Shown: in pieces, positions 11,031 through 22,024 of the stretch
Layout: each line of letters begins with the position of its first letter
Numbering within the stretch: the first letter of the stretch is position 1
Assembly (NCBI GenBank): GCA_024138015.1
Contig: JAMXBB010000010.1
Coordinates: 47,730,024-47,794,023 of the forward strand
Source of the DNA: Lumnitzera littorea
Taxonomy: Eukaryota; Streptophyta; Magnoliopsida; Myrtales; Combretaceae
Direction of reading: 5' to 3'
DNA: 64,000 nucleotides
Notes under the pieces: generated by a model
The model's database searches: none
What the model was told of the DNA's origin: nothing
The model's input: the letters and a program-made list of their open reading frames with translations, nothing else
Position numbers and translations under genes: made by a program

Positions 11031-11960
11031 ATGTTGGAACTATTAAAGGATTGGGTCTCTTGAGACAGTTTGAAATCTTAATGGCCTCATCAAGAAGTTT
11101 AATCTAAGCATAGTCTTCTTGATGGAAACTAAAAATAAAGAAAGCATATTAGAAAGAACAAGAAATTGCTTAAGTTATGCGGGGTGTTTTTATGTGGAAA
11201 GAATAAGTATTGCAAGAGGATTGGCTTTGTATTGGAATAATGATATAAGTTGTGAAATAGTCTCCTACTCTGATTTTTACATTGATACTATTGTAAAATC
11301 AGTAGATGGAAGTTATATGGGTGATTGACTTAGATTCATTCCTTAACAGAGTTTCAGTTGAAGAAAGAGTTGTGGGATTAACTTAAAATGATGGAGGACA
11401 GTAAGCATATTTGGTTATGCGTAGGTGATTTCAACGCTATGCTACATGAACATGGGAGGGAAGGAACAAGAGGAGTGGATTATAGGGTAATGAAGGGTTT
11501 TTGTGAGTTTGTTAAGGACACTAATTTATAAGATTTGGGGTATATGGGACCTAAATATACATAAACTAATAAGAGGGATGGTGAGGCTTTGTTGAGAGAA
11601 AGAATTGATAGAGGATTGGCATCAATTGATTGGGTAGAAAAGTATTCAAATTGTAAAGTTGAACATGTTCTAGCTTTTTATTCTAACCATGTTGCTTTGC
11701 CAGTATACCTGAGTGCAAAAGATGGAAAGGGTGTAAGATACTTTAAATTTGCAAACATGTGGCTATCTTCCCCTAAATGTAAAGAAGTGGTTGATAGTTG
11801 TTGGTGTAGAAATTCTACACAAGTAGATTAGGAGTAGCTGCTATTAAACTTATATTTTTACAAGAGAAGTTTGGAAGCATAGAGTAGAAAGTGTTTTCCA
11901 AACAACATAAAATTAATTAATTCCACTTTACAGGAATTAGTTAACAGTCAAAGTAACCCT
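11031..11960 (+). pseudogene. LINE endonuclease (exonuclease-endonuclease-phosphatase fold), broken
   Basis: After a frame-shifted 'WN..GLG' start at 11031 the sequence shows FLMETKNK (near 11115), a catalytic GDFN motif (11424-11435) and RERIDRGLAS (near 11592). The usual SDH active-site triplet is SNH here (11682-11690), an Asp-to-Asn change explained by G-to-A. These motifs define the APE-type endonuclease that nicks target DNA in L1 retrotransposition. Several stops separate the pieces. Confidence 0.75.
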
Positions 11961-12199
11961 AGTAGACTTGATGTAGAGGAAGAAGAGAGAGGTTATTCGA
12001 TGTTCTTAATGATCTTTAGGATAGAGAGGAGAAATATTGGCATTAAAGATCAAGAAATAATTGGCTGAAATTAAGGGATAGAACTAGTTCTTTTTTTTCA
12101 TCACTTAACAGTTAATGGAAGACATAAAAACAAGGTATTGAAACTACAAGTGGAAGACGGAGTTTGATTGTGTAAGAAATAAGCACTCATTTTAGTAGT

Positions 12200-13281
12200 A
12201 TTTTTACATCTTTAGGAAGAGATGATGGGTGTGAATGTTTGAGTTTGGTGGATAGTAGGGTTATAGAGAAGATTAATAACTTTCTTTATGCTAAAATTGA
12301 AGAGAATAAAGTCAAAGAAACTATCTTTCAACTTAAGGGGCTCAAAGCTCTTGGTCCAGATAGCTTTTCAAGTGTTTTTTATTAGAAATTTTAGACCATT
12401 GTTGGAAAATCAATCATAGAAGTGGTTACTAGTTTCTTTTAAAAATGTATCTTTCCCTCTTCTCTAAGTACTACGAATTTAGTCTTAATCCCTAAAGTCC
12501 CAAATCCTAATAAAGTCACCCAATTTAAACCCATCGGTTTGGGCAATTTTATCTATAAAGTAGTCCTTGTCAATAGGCTTAAACCCTTTTATGTGATATA
12601 GTTTCAGAAAACCAATGTGCATTTTTTATTGGGAAAAATGATACACGACAATATTATCATTGCACACGAAGTTTTTCATTTCCATAAAAATAAAAAAGAG
12701 AGGAAAGAAGGGTTATTGTACCTTAAAAGTTGACATGAATAAAACCTATGGTAAAGTGAAGTGGGCTTTTTTAAGAAAAGTTCTTTTGAGATATGGTTTT
12801 GATAGTAAATGGGTAATTTGGGATTTATGGTATGTTACAACTGTTGAATTTAATGTCTTGATAAATGGAAAAAGAAGATCTCACATAAAGTTGAGTAGAG
12901 GTTTATGTTAAGGGGATCATCTTTCTCTTTATTTGTTCATCTTTATAGTTGATGTTTTATCAAAAGGAAATGAGAAAAAAGATTTGTGATGGTAGTTTGG
13001 CAAGCTTAAAAATTAAAAATTCTTGTCCCGCACTCTTTGACTTATTTTTCGCCGATGATTCGTTGTTTTTTCGTAAAGCTAAGCAAGAGGAAATGAGGAA
13101 ACTAAAGGAGTTGCTAGATATCCATTGTAAAGTTTCAAGGTGGTGCATTAATTTAGATAAGTCTAGTGTCTTCTTCATTGACAAATTGTCCAAGAGAGAT
13201 GTAGCACATATGCTAGGCATACCAATTATAGATGATCCAAGTATGTACTTGGGACTTCCCACCATTTGGGGAAGATTATAA
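12200..13281 (+). pseudogene. LINE reverse transcriptase, broken
   Basis: A non-LTR reverse transcriptase can be followed across frames: LKALGPD-like (near 12340), LIPKVPNPNKVTQF (near 12487), then DMNKTYGKVKWAFL (near 12733) and VLINGKRRSHIKLSRGLC ending at a stop where 'QGD' is expected (12909). The catalytic FADD is intact at 13048-13059. Thumb-like sequence with YLGLPT follows to 13281. Stops and frameshifts make it non-functional. Confidence 0.78.
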
Positions 13282-15082
13282 TGTGAAGCATTAAAATTTG
13301 TGAAGAAATTAAAAGGCTGGAAGCAGAAGCTATTGACTAAAGCAGGACATGAAATACTGATAAAACCTATAGCAAGTGCCATCCCTAATAATTTTATGTC
13401 ATGTTTTCACTTTCCATTAAAATGGCGTAATGAGATAAATTCTTTGACTGTGAAGTTCTTTTAGGGACAAAAAAAGGATGAATATAGAGTACATTAGAAC
13501 AGTTAGGAGAAGTTGACTTTAGTAAAAGATAAAAGAAGACTTGTATTCAAAGACATGCATGTATTTAATTTAGCATTGCTAACAAAATAGCATGGCAACT
13601 TAAATCCAATCCAATTGAGTTATAAGCTAGAATTTTAAAAGGTATTTACTATCATGATCAAGATCTTAGAGATGCTACTTTAGGGAGAAAGCCCTTGTAG
13701 GGTTGGGCTAACATTATTTAGGGGAATAAAGTTTTATTTAAAGAAGTCCTATGAAAAGTTAAGAATGGTGAGATAATTAAAATTGTTGAAGACAAGTAGG
13801 TTCCTTTATTGGCTTTGTTCAAACCTCAAGGAAAAGATTTGAATAACTTGCTAGGATTAACAGTCAAAGAGCTATTTTATGCAGATGAATGAAGATGGGA
13901 TATACAAAAGCTAAAGCTATTACTACTTGATAATGAAGTTAATAGTGTAAAGGAGATCCCTTTGAACACTCTTGATCAACGAGATACTATTCTCTAGTTG
14001 TTCCATCATCAATGGAAAGTGGTAGTGAAATCGGTGTACCATTACTTGAAAAGTAAGCAAGGTATTCTACCAGTATCAACAAATACAACAAAAAGCAATA
14101 GAAAAATGTATGGAAGGTGAAAATTTTACCTAAAGTACAGCACTTTTTATGGAGAATCGGCACTAACATGCTACCTACGATTTCTATGGCAAAATTAAAT
14201 CTATTACTCATGCCCTTCTTATGTGTGAATGGGTAAAGACAGTATGGATCAGTGCTTTAGGCCTTAGATTTCCTGGATTTAACAATTTGGCTTTCTTAGA
14301 GTGGCTAGATGCTACTGCAATGGTAAACGGATGAAAAAGCCTTTATCGTGAAGCTTCGATTAGCATCATTGCACGTTGCATATAGAAGATGAGATGTAAG
14401 GAAGTGTTTGAGGGTGGGGGTTTAGATCCAAAGGGAGTGATAAGGACTTCTAGGGTTTTGATGTGAGATCTAGTAAATAATGAGAGGGTAAAGGAAGGTG
14501 AAAGGAGTGAGAGGACAAATCTGAATGCAAAAGAAAAATAGAGATAGCCAGGTATAGGCATGGTCAAGTTGAATGTAGATAGGTCTTGGATAGCGCTTAA
14601 CGAAGTTGCGGCTTTTGGGGTTGTTGTAGGAGACAACAGAGGTGTGTTATGTTTGTGAAGAGTAAGGCATGGTTGAGGATTGACGACAGAAGAGGTAGAG
14701 GCTAAAGCGTTGTTACTTAGTGTACAATTGGCTTGTAAAGAGGAGTTGGGTCCTATTGAATCGGATTTTTAAACCTTATCCAAGCTATTAATAATGGGCC
14801 TAGCCAGATTCATTGGGCTTCATAACCTTATGTAGCACAAATTAAATCCTTAGTTAGTCTAAGACCAAATGTTTTTTCTTTTATGTATGTTTCAAGAAAG
14901 GCTAACAGTGTAATTAGGTAGCTACTTAGTTTAGTAGAGGGACATATCCGTTGGATTGGTGGTGCAACCCTCTATCCTAACTCTAAAAGCTACTCATCTG
15001 TGATCTTTTGATAGGTGTAAGAGATGAGTGTATAGTCTTCTTTGATTATGGTTAATAATAAAATGAAGTATCATTTTATGAG
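13282..15082 (+). pseudogene. LINE C-terminal region with RNase H remnant
   Basis: Fragments typical of the plant L1 ORF2 tail are seen: KLKGWKQKLL (near 13308), a cysteine/tryptophan-rich zf-RVT-like zone around 14100-14270, and an RNase H-like piece GMVKLNVDRSW (near 14557) with FGVVVGDNRGV (14613-14645) and TTEEVEAKALL (near 14690). Many stops interrupt it. It ends at the poly(A) run. Confidence 0.6.
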
Positions 15083-15095
15083 AAAAAAAAAAAAA

Positions 15096-16161
15096 TCTAG
15101 ATCGTTGAATTGTTTATAAATTCAATGATCTAAATCTAAAAGAATACAAATTGATAATAGAATGGAGGGTTTGACCAATCTTGTTAAAATGGGGAATGGG
15201 ACGATAGAAGCTCCCATATATATACACACATACAAAATAATGTAAGTATACAGTATTAAAACTGATTGATTTGTCATTAGATAAAAAATGTTTTGGAGTC
15301 AAGATTTGTCAAAAGTAAAAAGTGTAGAATTTTAAAAACTCGTTATCTTTTTATATAGTCAATAGTTTTTAAATATAATATTATAATTTATCCTATAAGT
15401 ATGGAGAAATCCTCGGTTTTGTTCAAGGTATATGAATAAACCTTTTGTGAATTTCATATATCAACACTTGATAGAGCTTGTATATATGCAAAACAATTAA
15501 TTCATATGTCATTTATCTTCTGATTTTTTTCTTTATAGATCTCAATTTTCAACATCTTATCCTTGGCTTTACCATGGCTTTAAAGTTATATATATTAATT
15601 TAGCTATCTTAAACAATTAAACAATGAATTATTTATAATATTAAAGTGTAAGATACTGGATTTAATGTTACATATCTAAAAAAAATAATTCTTTTACTAA
15701 TAAATTCCTTTAATTACCCCTCAAATTAAAACTTAAAAGTGTATCTCTCTTCTTATAAATAACTGAAGATTAATTCGAGTAAACTAGTAAGTTTTCAATT
15801 TTATTTGCACCATGTCTCTCTATTTTAGGTAAGAAAACTAAATTCTAGCAAATCAAAATGTGAAAATCATAAAAGTTACTGCCCTTGTGATAGTTTATAT
15901 TTTTAATATATATATTTTATTGAACTCTTTTATTTAGGGACATACGACACTAGTGCATCTCCATTTAGTTTTATAACATTAAAGAATTAAAAAATAATCC
16001 GGTGCTGCACCTATTAAAAATAAACTTTTTTCACTTATAAATTCCTTCAATTATCATTCCAATAAAAAATGTGCTTCTTTATCTCATAAGTAGCTTAAGA
16101 TTAAAATTAGTAAATTTTCTTCACTTTAACCGTTTTTGCTTTCTTATACCTCACCTCTTTC
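15096..16161. repeat. AT-rich intergenic DNA with a hairpin and a local duplication
   Basis: Directly after the LINE poly(A), AGATCGTTGAATT (15099-15111) pairs with AATTCAATGATCT (15119-15131), a 13-bp inverted repeat with a 7-nt loop. Further right, about 120 bp at 15676-15800 recurs in diverged form at 15995-16130 (shared TAAATTCCTT.AATTA and GAAGATTAA/TTAAGATTAA cues). No gene is seen. Confidence 0.5.
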
Positions 16162-16169
16162 ACTTTAAG

Positions 16170-18924
16170 TAGAGATGTGTAAATAGGTTTTAGTTTATAA
16201 GCTGACTTGGTTAACTTGCTTTTTAAACGGGTTTTGCTTAAAAAGCGGGTTAAATGAACCTAACTTGCTTAACTTATGAGTTAAAGTAGGCCGGTTTAGG
16301 TGGTTTAGATGTAGATACTTAATTTTTTTCTCGTTGTAGATACCCAATTTTTTCTCCCCTTTCATAGCTTAATATTTCCTAAATGATTTTTCTTCTCTTC
16401 TTTTCTAAAAATAAAATTTTGGAATAATAGAATTTTTAGAAAAATAAAAGATTTAAGTCATTTGTATGAGACTAAATTTTGGGGTTAGTAGTTTTGGATT
16501 TAATTTTAGGTTTAGTGTTTTCTATTATTTTTTTTCTTTTTTCTTTCTTTTTTTAATTATTAAGAAAAAAAAAGGGTTAAGGATCAAGAGGGTTTTGGAC
16601 CAAGTGTAACCTATTTCGTGTAAATGGACAGCAGGGCCAACATCCCTTAGTGAGATTCAATCTATGAAGATGCAGGCATAAATTTCTCCTAAGTGCATGT
16701 ACCACATGCACCAGGTTGGGTTTGTGCCCATGTACATGGCACATGCCTAACCTAATTTTCTCTCCTATTCCATCTTTTCCCCCGCAATTCTAACCATTTC
16801 CCTAATTCTTCTATTGCAAAAAACATCTTGGTGGCTCATGTTTAAGCTACTTTTTAAGTGATTTCCACACGATTCCACTCAAATTAATGATGGAATCATA
16901 TGGTGCACATGACCTACTTTTAATTCAATCTAAAAACATGTCTAGATTTGAAGGTTTACTAAGTCAAATTCATAATCTAAAATTGAAAAAAACTTAAATA
17001 CATACCATTGACTTGAGCTTGATTCAAGCTCCATTAATGAAAATAGAAGCTTTTAAAGGGTGTTTTTAGTAAGATTGGGACCTCATAAACACGTTTTGAT
17101 CATTAACAATTGCAATTTATATTTAATTTTAGGATTAAATCGGTTAAAATTGATTAAGCTTGGTCTTTGAATTTAATCCATTCCCTTAGCTTACCAAACT
17201 CATCCTAAGCTCAATGTATATAAATAAGACCTTAGACTTTACATCCTAGCATTGGAAAAAAAAAAAAGAAAACATTTTTCACCATCCTCTCTCTCATTCT
17301 TCAAGCTAGCCCTAAGCTCTCTCTCTCTAGCAATCTAAGCTCTACCACTTTTTCCAAGCCAAAATAACCATGTAACTAGCTTCCTTGTACTCTAAAACCA
17401 TCGTCCCAACCTCCTTCTCACTCTTAGCCACTAGCACATCTACTATCGAAACACCTCCATTGGTAGCTTCCTTTCCACAACCCTCAAACCACCACCATTC
17501 ATAGTAGCATCACTCCTACACCCCTTAAGTCCAATAGAATATGCATGAAAATCATCTTTCCCACTCATTTGGGTTGTTAAAATTGTTAGAATCAACCCTT
17601 GAAGCTACTACCCTTCTCCTCCATTTAAGCTCCAAATCTGACTTAGTCTATTAGCTCTAACCTCATTCTACTTGGGCTACTTTACTCGACTCGAACTGCC
17701 TACATTGACTCGATCCAATTTCTAACCAACACCAGGTTGGTTTGGTCTCATTTTTTTTCCCTTCTTTAAATAAAATACTAAAAAAATACTTTGGTTTTAA
17801 AAACTTTTACTCTTCCTTTATTATTTTTTTTTTCTTGTTTTCCATATTTTTTTCTTTCTCTCTTAAAGTTCTTTTGGAAACTTTGTAATATATATATATA
17901 TAATATAAAAAAAATGATGAAAAAAGTCTTCAATTTTTTTTCTTCTTTATTACTTCAAGTTTTCAATTTTTTTTCTCTTCTATTTTTCTTTCCCTTAAAA
18001 TTACCTCTAATTTTTTTTATATATATACAAAGAAAAAACTTTTCTCTACTTAAAAAAAAAAATCTATTTTCTAAAAACAAAAATATAATGAACCTTTTTC
18101 AAAATTAGGACTTCTAGAATTTTTTAAAGAAAGGCAATGACTCAAAATTAGGAAACTTTCCCTTTTTACAATTTTCTTAAAAGGAAGTCAATAAATTAAA
18201 ATGTAAACTTAGATAGATTTTTCAAAGTTAAAATAAATCAATTTACTTAAAATTTTCATCAATGAACTAAGAAAGTTTAATTTCGAATAGTAGGTACGTA
18301 AGCATTCATAGGAAACTACGAAGCGACTTAGAATATGTAAAATATTTTTTTGCCTTTTGTAAATAATTCTTCATTTTCTTATTTTTGTAAATAGATACAA
18401 TTTCAATTATTTGTGAATAGATATTATTGTTAAGAAGGTTTTTGATAAATAAAACTAAATTCGAAAGGTTATGGTGGTACTCATTAAGGTTTAATAGGTT
18501 AGTTTTTGAATAAAAAAAACTTTGGTTTTTTTTTAGACTAATGGCTAAGTTATAATTAATTCATTTAATTAGTTATAACTTAATATTTTTTCGACTCTGT
18601 TTGATTGGTGACTCCAAAATCTTTTTAAAATTAAAAGAAAATCAAGTTTTTCTTTAACTCTTAATTAAGTGTTAGTATTAAATGAGTAAGATTTAATACT
18701 AATTGGGTTAAGGAAAATAAAATCGAAAAACTCACACTTGATACTTGTTTAACACATATACATTTTTGACATGTGGACTAACATATTTAACTTGCTTTTA
18801 AATGGATCAGAACTAAGGTTTTTTGGCCTGTTTAGAAAATTGGTTAATGAATCTAGCCAGTTTAACATGCGATTCAAAATGGATTGGACCGGGTTAGCTA
18901 TTTTAACTAACTTGCACACTTTTA
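16170..18924. mobile_element. hAT-like MITE with 8-bp target duplication, split by an LTR
   Basis: The left end TAGAGATGTGTAAATAGG and the inverse of the right end, TAAAAGTGTGCAAGTTAG, are imperfect terminal inverted repeats of the TA..GTGTGCAA kind seen in plant hAT elements. The flanking 8-mers ACTTTAAG (16162-16169) and AGTTTAAG (18925-18932) match at 7 of 8 positions, the size expected for hAT. Only the outer 140 bp (left) and about 165 bp (right) belong to it; both share 'TTAACTTGCTTTTAAA' cues. The rest is an inserted LTR. Confidence 0.55.
16310..18600 (+). mobile_element. LTR-like insertion within the hAT MITE
   Basis: The sequence begins TGTAGATACTT at 16310, and the same start is repeated 25 bp later (TGTAGATACCC at 16335), a short tandem duplication. 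A good TATA box (TATATAAATA, 17217-17226) is followed by CT-rich leader sequence (17290-17340), as in LTR promoters. A CGACTCTGTTTG stretch near 18593 resembles the primer-site region that follows the LTR in Tat/Ogre-type gypsy elements. No target duplication was found, and the right edge is approximate. The AT-rich frame at 17791-18108 is low-complexity, not a gene. Confidence 0.38.
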
Positions 18925-18932
18925 AGTTTAAG

Positions 18933-19757
18933 TATTTGGATAGCAAATCAACATGTGAAAATAAAAAATATTTCTAACTCTTATGGAGTTATGATAGATT
19001 TTAGTTTTATGGTAGATCATATTTAATCTCTTTTATTGTAGATAGATAAGTGATTAATATGAACCCTTAAATACTAAGGAAGATAATATTTATTATTATT
19101 TTAATATAATCATAGTTGGAATTAATCTATATATTTAATAAGAAACATGATTAGTGATGATTTCCTCTTAAAATGTCAGGGAACAATTATTAACAGAAAC
19201 ATCTTACAGGGTTTAATGAAAAATATTTTGACTTTAACTACGACTAGTTTCTTTTATTTTAAAAATTTAGAGAAATTAAATTGGAAAGTAATTGATGACC
19301 CAAATAAAAATGTAATATAAATTCAAGAACATTTTTGTCCTTATCCCTAAAAAAGAAAACCTACGAAAAATAATTTTTAGTGAGATTGTTGCAAATAGGA
19401 GGGATGAACTATTCTAGTAAATTTAAAAAAGTGAAAGATTTAAATAGAAAATTAGAAACGTAAAAAATTCAAACACTCAAATAGAAAAAAGAAGAAACTA
19501 ATAAAAATGTGAAGAACACAAATAGGAAAGTAGCAAAATCAAATCGTGTATTGTACTTCTCCTCACCGAAAGAAAAAATAAAACTTTAAATTGCTCAATT
19601 AAACCCTTATCAATATTTTGCTTGTATATTTTTCATTTGAAATTGGATATTTAAATAGTTTGTTCTATTTGTATCTTAAACTTGTTAAATCAAACATTTA
19701 AGTATAAAATATTAAAAATGATTATGTAGCTATTCGATTAGTATAAGTCTCTCCTTA
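18933..19757. other. AT-rich intergenic DNA
   Basis: I see no gene, repeat structure or RNA signal here. Confidence 0.5.
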
Positions 19758-20083
19758 CACTATGTTTGGATTGAGGAGAGGCATAGGGAGAGGAATGAAA
19801 TTGAAAATTTCAAAAATATTTCCATTGTTTGAAAAAAGAGGGAAAAGAAAAAGGAAGGTGTAGGGACTAACAAGGGAAATAAATTTTTAGGCCCATCAAA
19901 ATTATTTTTTCTAAAGGAATTCTTATTAAACTACGATCATATCCTTAAGTAAAAGTATATTTTAAAATTATAAGGGCTTTTATGACATTTTAATACAATA
20001 AAAAATCATACTACTACATTTCCTCATTTTCTTTCCTTTTGTAATTTTTTTCTTCTAATTCCTTGCTATTTCCAAACGCAGTG
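19758..20083. mobile_element. MITE with TTA target duplication (Tourist-like)
   Basis: The 326-bp block starts CACTATGTTTGGA and ends with the inverse of CACTGCGTTTGGA (11 of 13 match). It is flanked by TTA on both sides (19755-19757 and 20084-20086). It lies 300 bp upstream of the PPR start codon. TIR style and TSD match the MITE at 1141-1539, so both may belong to one family. Confidence 0.72.
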
Positions 20084-20204
20084 TTAAAGTGCCTTTCCTT
20101 CCCTCTTTCTCTCTCCCACGTTCCTTAAAGGAATTTGTTTAAAGTTAAATCTTACAATAGCGTATTGTTCAGCCAAGCTAAGTGGAAGAAATAGAAATAC
20201 ACTG

Positions 20205-20281
20205 TGGGCCTTGATTTTGAAGGCCCAAATGGGGCAGCCCATCAAAGCTATCGTCTCCCACGGCTTACCACCCCTAAACCC
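20205..20281 (+). promoter_or_regulatory. Site II elements and telo-box-like motif of the PPR gene
   Basis: Three TGGGCC/T elements lie within 37 bp: TGGGCC 20205-20210, its inverse 20222-20227 and inverse TGGGCT 20236-20241. A CCCTAAACCC telo-box-like sequence is at 20272-20281, about 100 bp before the ATG. In plants, site II elements (TCP-factor targets) with telo-boxes are common in promoters of genes for ribosomal, mitochondrial and other growth-linked proteins, which fits the encoded product. Confidence 0.6.
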
Positions 20282-20383
20282 CGAACCCCAGATTTATTGC
20301 CAGGCGGGAGCAGCGTGCCCGACGGTCTGCCTCCTTCCTTCCCTCTGTTAATTCAATAACTCCTCCTGCTATACGTTATAGAG

Positions 20384-22024
20384 ATGTTGCGGTCGGTAGC
20401 TAGACTTTGTCCTTCAAGAAACGCACTGGCATTTAGAAACTTTAGACACTCATCCGTTCAAACCCAAAGACACGTCTTCCCCAAGAAAACATATTTCCAT
20501 GGAATTCCTAGGTATGCGTCTTACCAAGCTTCCAAAAGTACGGTTGATCCTGAATCACATGATCTTAGTACGTCTGAGGAATCCCATTGTGCTTCTTCTA
20601 CCAATGAGCCCTCTAATGAAGATGGATTCGAAATGGAGCCTTCTGATGAGGTTGAAATCGATTCAGAGCAGTTAGAGAACGTGTTGTCTCTTTTACAGAG
20701 CACCCCAGATGAGTCTTTCGTGTCAAGTCTCGAAAATCTTGACTTGACTTTGAACGAGCCCTTTCTTATCCAAGTGTTTGAAACCCCAATGCTTTTGAGT
20801 GAGAATCTCATTAAGTTCTTTAATTGGGTTTGTCAGACTTCAGATTTTAGTTCGGTATCCAATGGCGTTGTCCGTGCCCTTGTAAAGGCTGTCAAAAATG
20901 GCCTTGGCCTTAGGAAGAGTGATGCTGATGCCTTGTGGGATTCGGTTAAGGAGATAGCAGCTAAGGATAGTGAGAATGTTTTGTTGGATGGAGTGGTTCT
21001 TAATGAGTTCATCGGTTTGTTCTTGAGGCTGCATGATGGGGAACGGGTATTAGAGGTGTTCAACAAATTTGGTGAATTTAAGTGCCAGCCCGATGGTGTG
21101 TCTTATTATTTAACTGTACAAGCACTTTGTGAGAACTCTCTTTATGACTCAGCTTGCTCTGTTTGTGAGAAGATGCTTGATGCACGGAGTTTGCCTGAGG
21201 ATGGTGAGCAGATTGGCCAGATCATATCATGGCTTTGCAAAGAGAAGAAGTCTAAAGTTGCGTGCTCTGTATATCTAATTGCAAAGGAGGAGAATCTGTG
21301 CCCAGCCCCATCGTCTATTAAGTTTCTTATCTCCTCACTTTCCAAGGAGGGGGATAAGGGTGTGCACTTAGCTCTAGAGATGTTGGAAAATTTGGAGGGA
21401 GTGGTGCGAAAACATGCAATTAAGCCATTTTCTGCTGTTGTTAGCAGTTTGTGTAGAAATGGAGAGCTCAGTGGGGCAAAAGAATTGCTCAACAAGATGA
21501 TTGCTCAGGGCCCTCCTCCTGGAAACGCAATTTTCAACTTTGTCATAAGTGGGTATGCAAAGGCTAGAGAAATGGAGAAAGCAATGGAATTGAAGCAGCT
21601 GATGGAAGCTCGGGGACTGAAACCAAATATTTACACTTACACTGTGATTATTAGTGGTTATGTGAACAGTGGCCAGTTGGACACAGCCTATACGATTTTG
21701 TCTGAGGCTAGAAAGAAGCATAAGAAGTTGAATACTGTAACATATCATCCACTTATTCGTGGCTACTGCAGGAATGGTGAATTTGACAAGGCTCTGAAAT
21801 TGTTGAAGGAGATGAAGCAATCAGGAACCAAACCAAATGTTGACGAATACAATAAATTAATCCAATCTCTTTGCTTAAAGGCATTAGATTGGGAGATGGC
21901 GGAGAAATTGATGGAAGAAATGAAAAAGAGCGGATTGTATCTGCCTGGAATCACTCGGGGACTTGTTAGTGCTGTCAAAGAACTGGAGAAAGAAGCGGTT
22001 CAAGCCCAAGAAATAAGTGCTTGA
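20384..22024 (+). CDS. Pentatricopeptide-repeat protein, probably mitochondrial
   Basis: A single uninterrupted exon encodes 546 residues. Residues 1-50 are rich in Arg, Ser and Ala with no acidic residue (MLRSVARLCPSRNALAFRNF at the start), typical of a mitochondrial presequence; the first Asp is at 55. Residues 55-125 are Ser/Glu/Asp-rich and probably disordered. Clear P-class PPR motifs of about 35 residues run in tandem at 380-414, 415-450, 451-484 and 485-521 (for example FNFVISGYAKAREMEKAM and KPNIYTYTVIISGYVNSG); weaker repeats lie at about 237-271, 273-307 and 345-378. There is no E, DYW or SMR domain. PPR proteins bind organelle RNA and guide processing, stability or translation. It resembles Arabidopsis proteins of the At3g02650 type, but that assignment is from memory and its RNA target is unknown. 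The start is the first ATG of the frame and is followed by the presequence. Confidence 0.93.
   Translation: MLRSVARLCPSRNALAFRNFRHSSVQTQRHVFPKKTYFHGIPRYASYQASKSTVDPESHDLSTSEESHCASSTNEPSNEDGFEMEPSDEVEIDSEQLENVLSLLQSTPDESFVSSLENLDLTLNEPFLIQVFETPMLLSENLIKFFNWVCQTSDFSSVSNGVVRALVKAVKNGLGLRKSDADALWDSVKEIAAKDSENVLLDGVVLNEFIGLFLRLHDGERVLEVFNKFGEFKCQPDGVSYYLTVQALCENSLYDSACSVCEKMLDARSLPEDGEQIGQIISWLCKEKKSKVACSVYLIAKEENLCPAPSSIKFLISSLSKEGDKGVHLALEMLENLEGVVRKHAIKPFSAVVSSLCRNGELSGAKELLNKMIAQGPPPGNAIFNFVISGYAKAREMEKAMELKQLMEARGLKPNIYTYTVIISGYVNSGQLDTAYTILSEARKKHKKLNTVTYHPLIRGYCRNGEFDKALKLLKEMKQSGTKPNVDEYNKLIQSLCLKALDWEMAEKLMEEMKKSGLYLPGITRGLVSAVKELEKEAVQAQEISA

Larger units (their letters stand above)
10405..15095 (+). 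mobile_element. L1-type LINE, 5'-truncated and degenerate
   Basis: Endonuclease, reverse transcriptase and RNase H remnants follow in the usual plant L1 order, and the element ends in a run of 13 A (15083-15095). ORF1 is represented only by a Lys/Glu-rich tail (10688-10996). The left edge abuts the LTR start at 10404, suggesting truncation or deletion there. Dozens of stops and frameshifts make it inactive. Confidence 0.8.

Noticed and set aside
17791..18108. 105-codon Phe/Leu/Lys-rich frame
   Set aside because: Made of T and A runs in LTR-like DNA; simple-sequence artefact.
20521..21978. Several minus-strand frames (up to 148 codons) opposite the PPR gene
   Set aside because: They are antisense shadows of a long GC-richer coding exon with clear PPR motifs on the plus strand.
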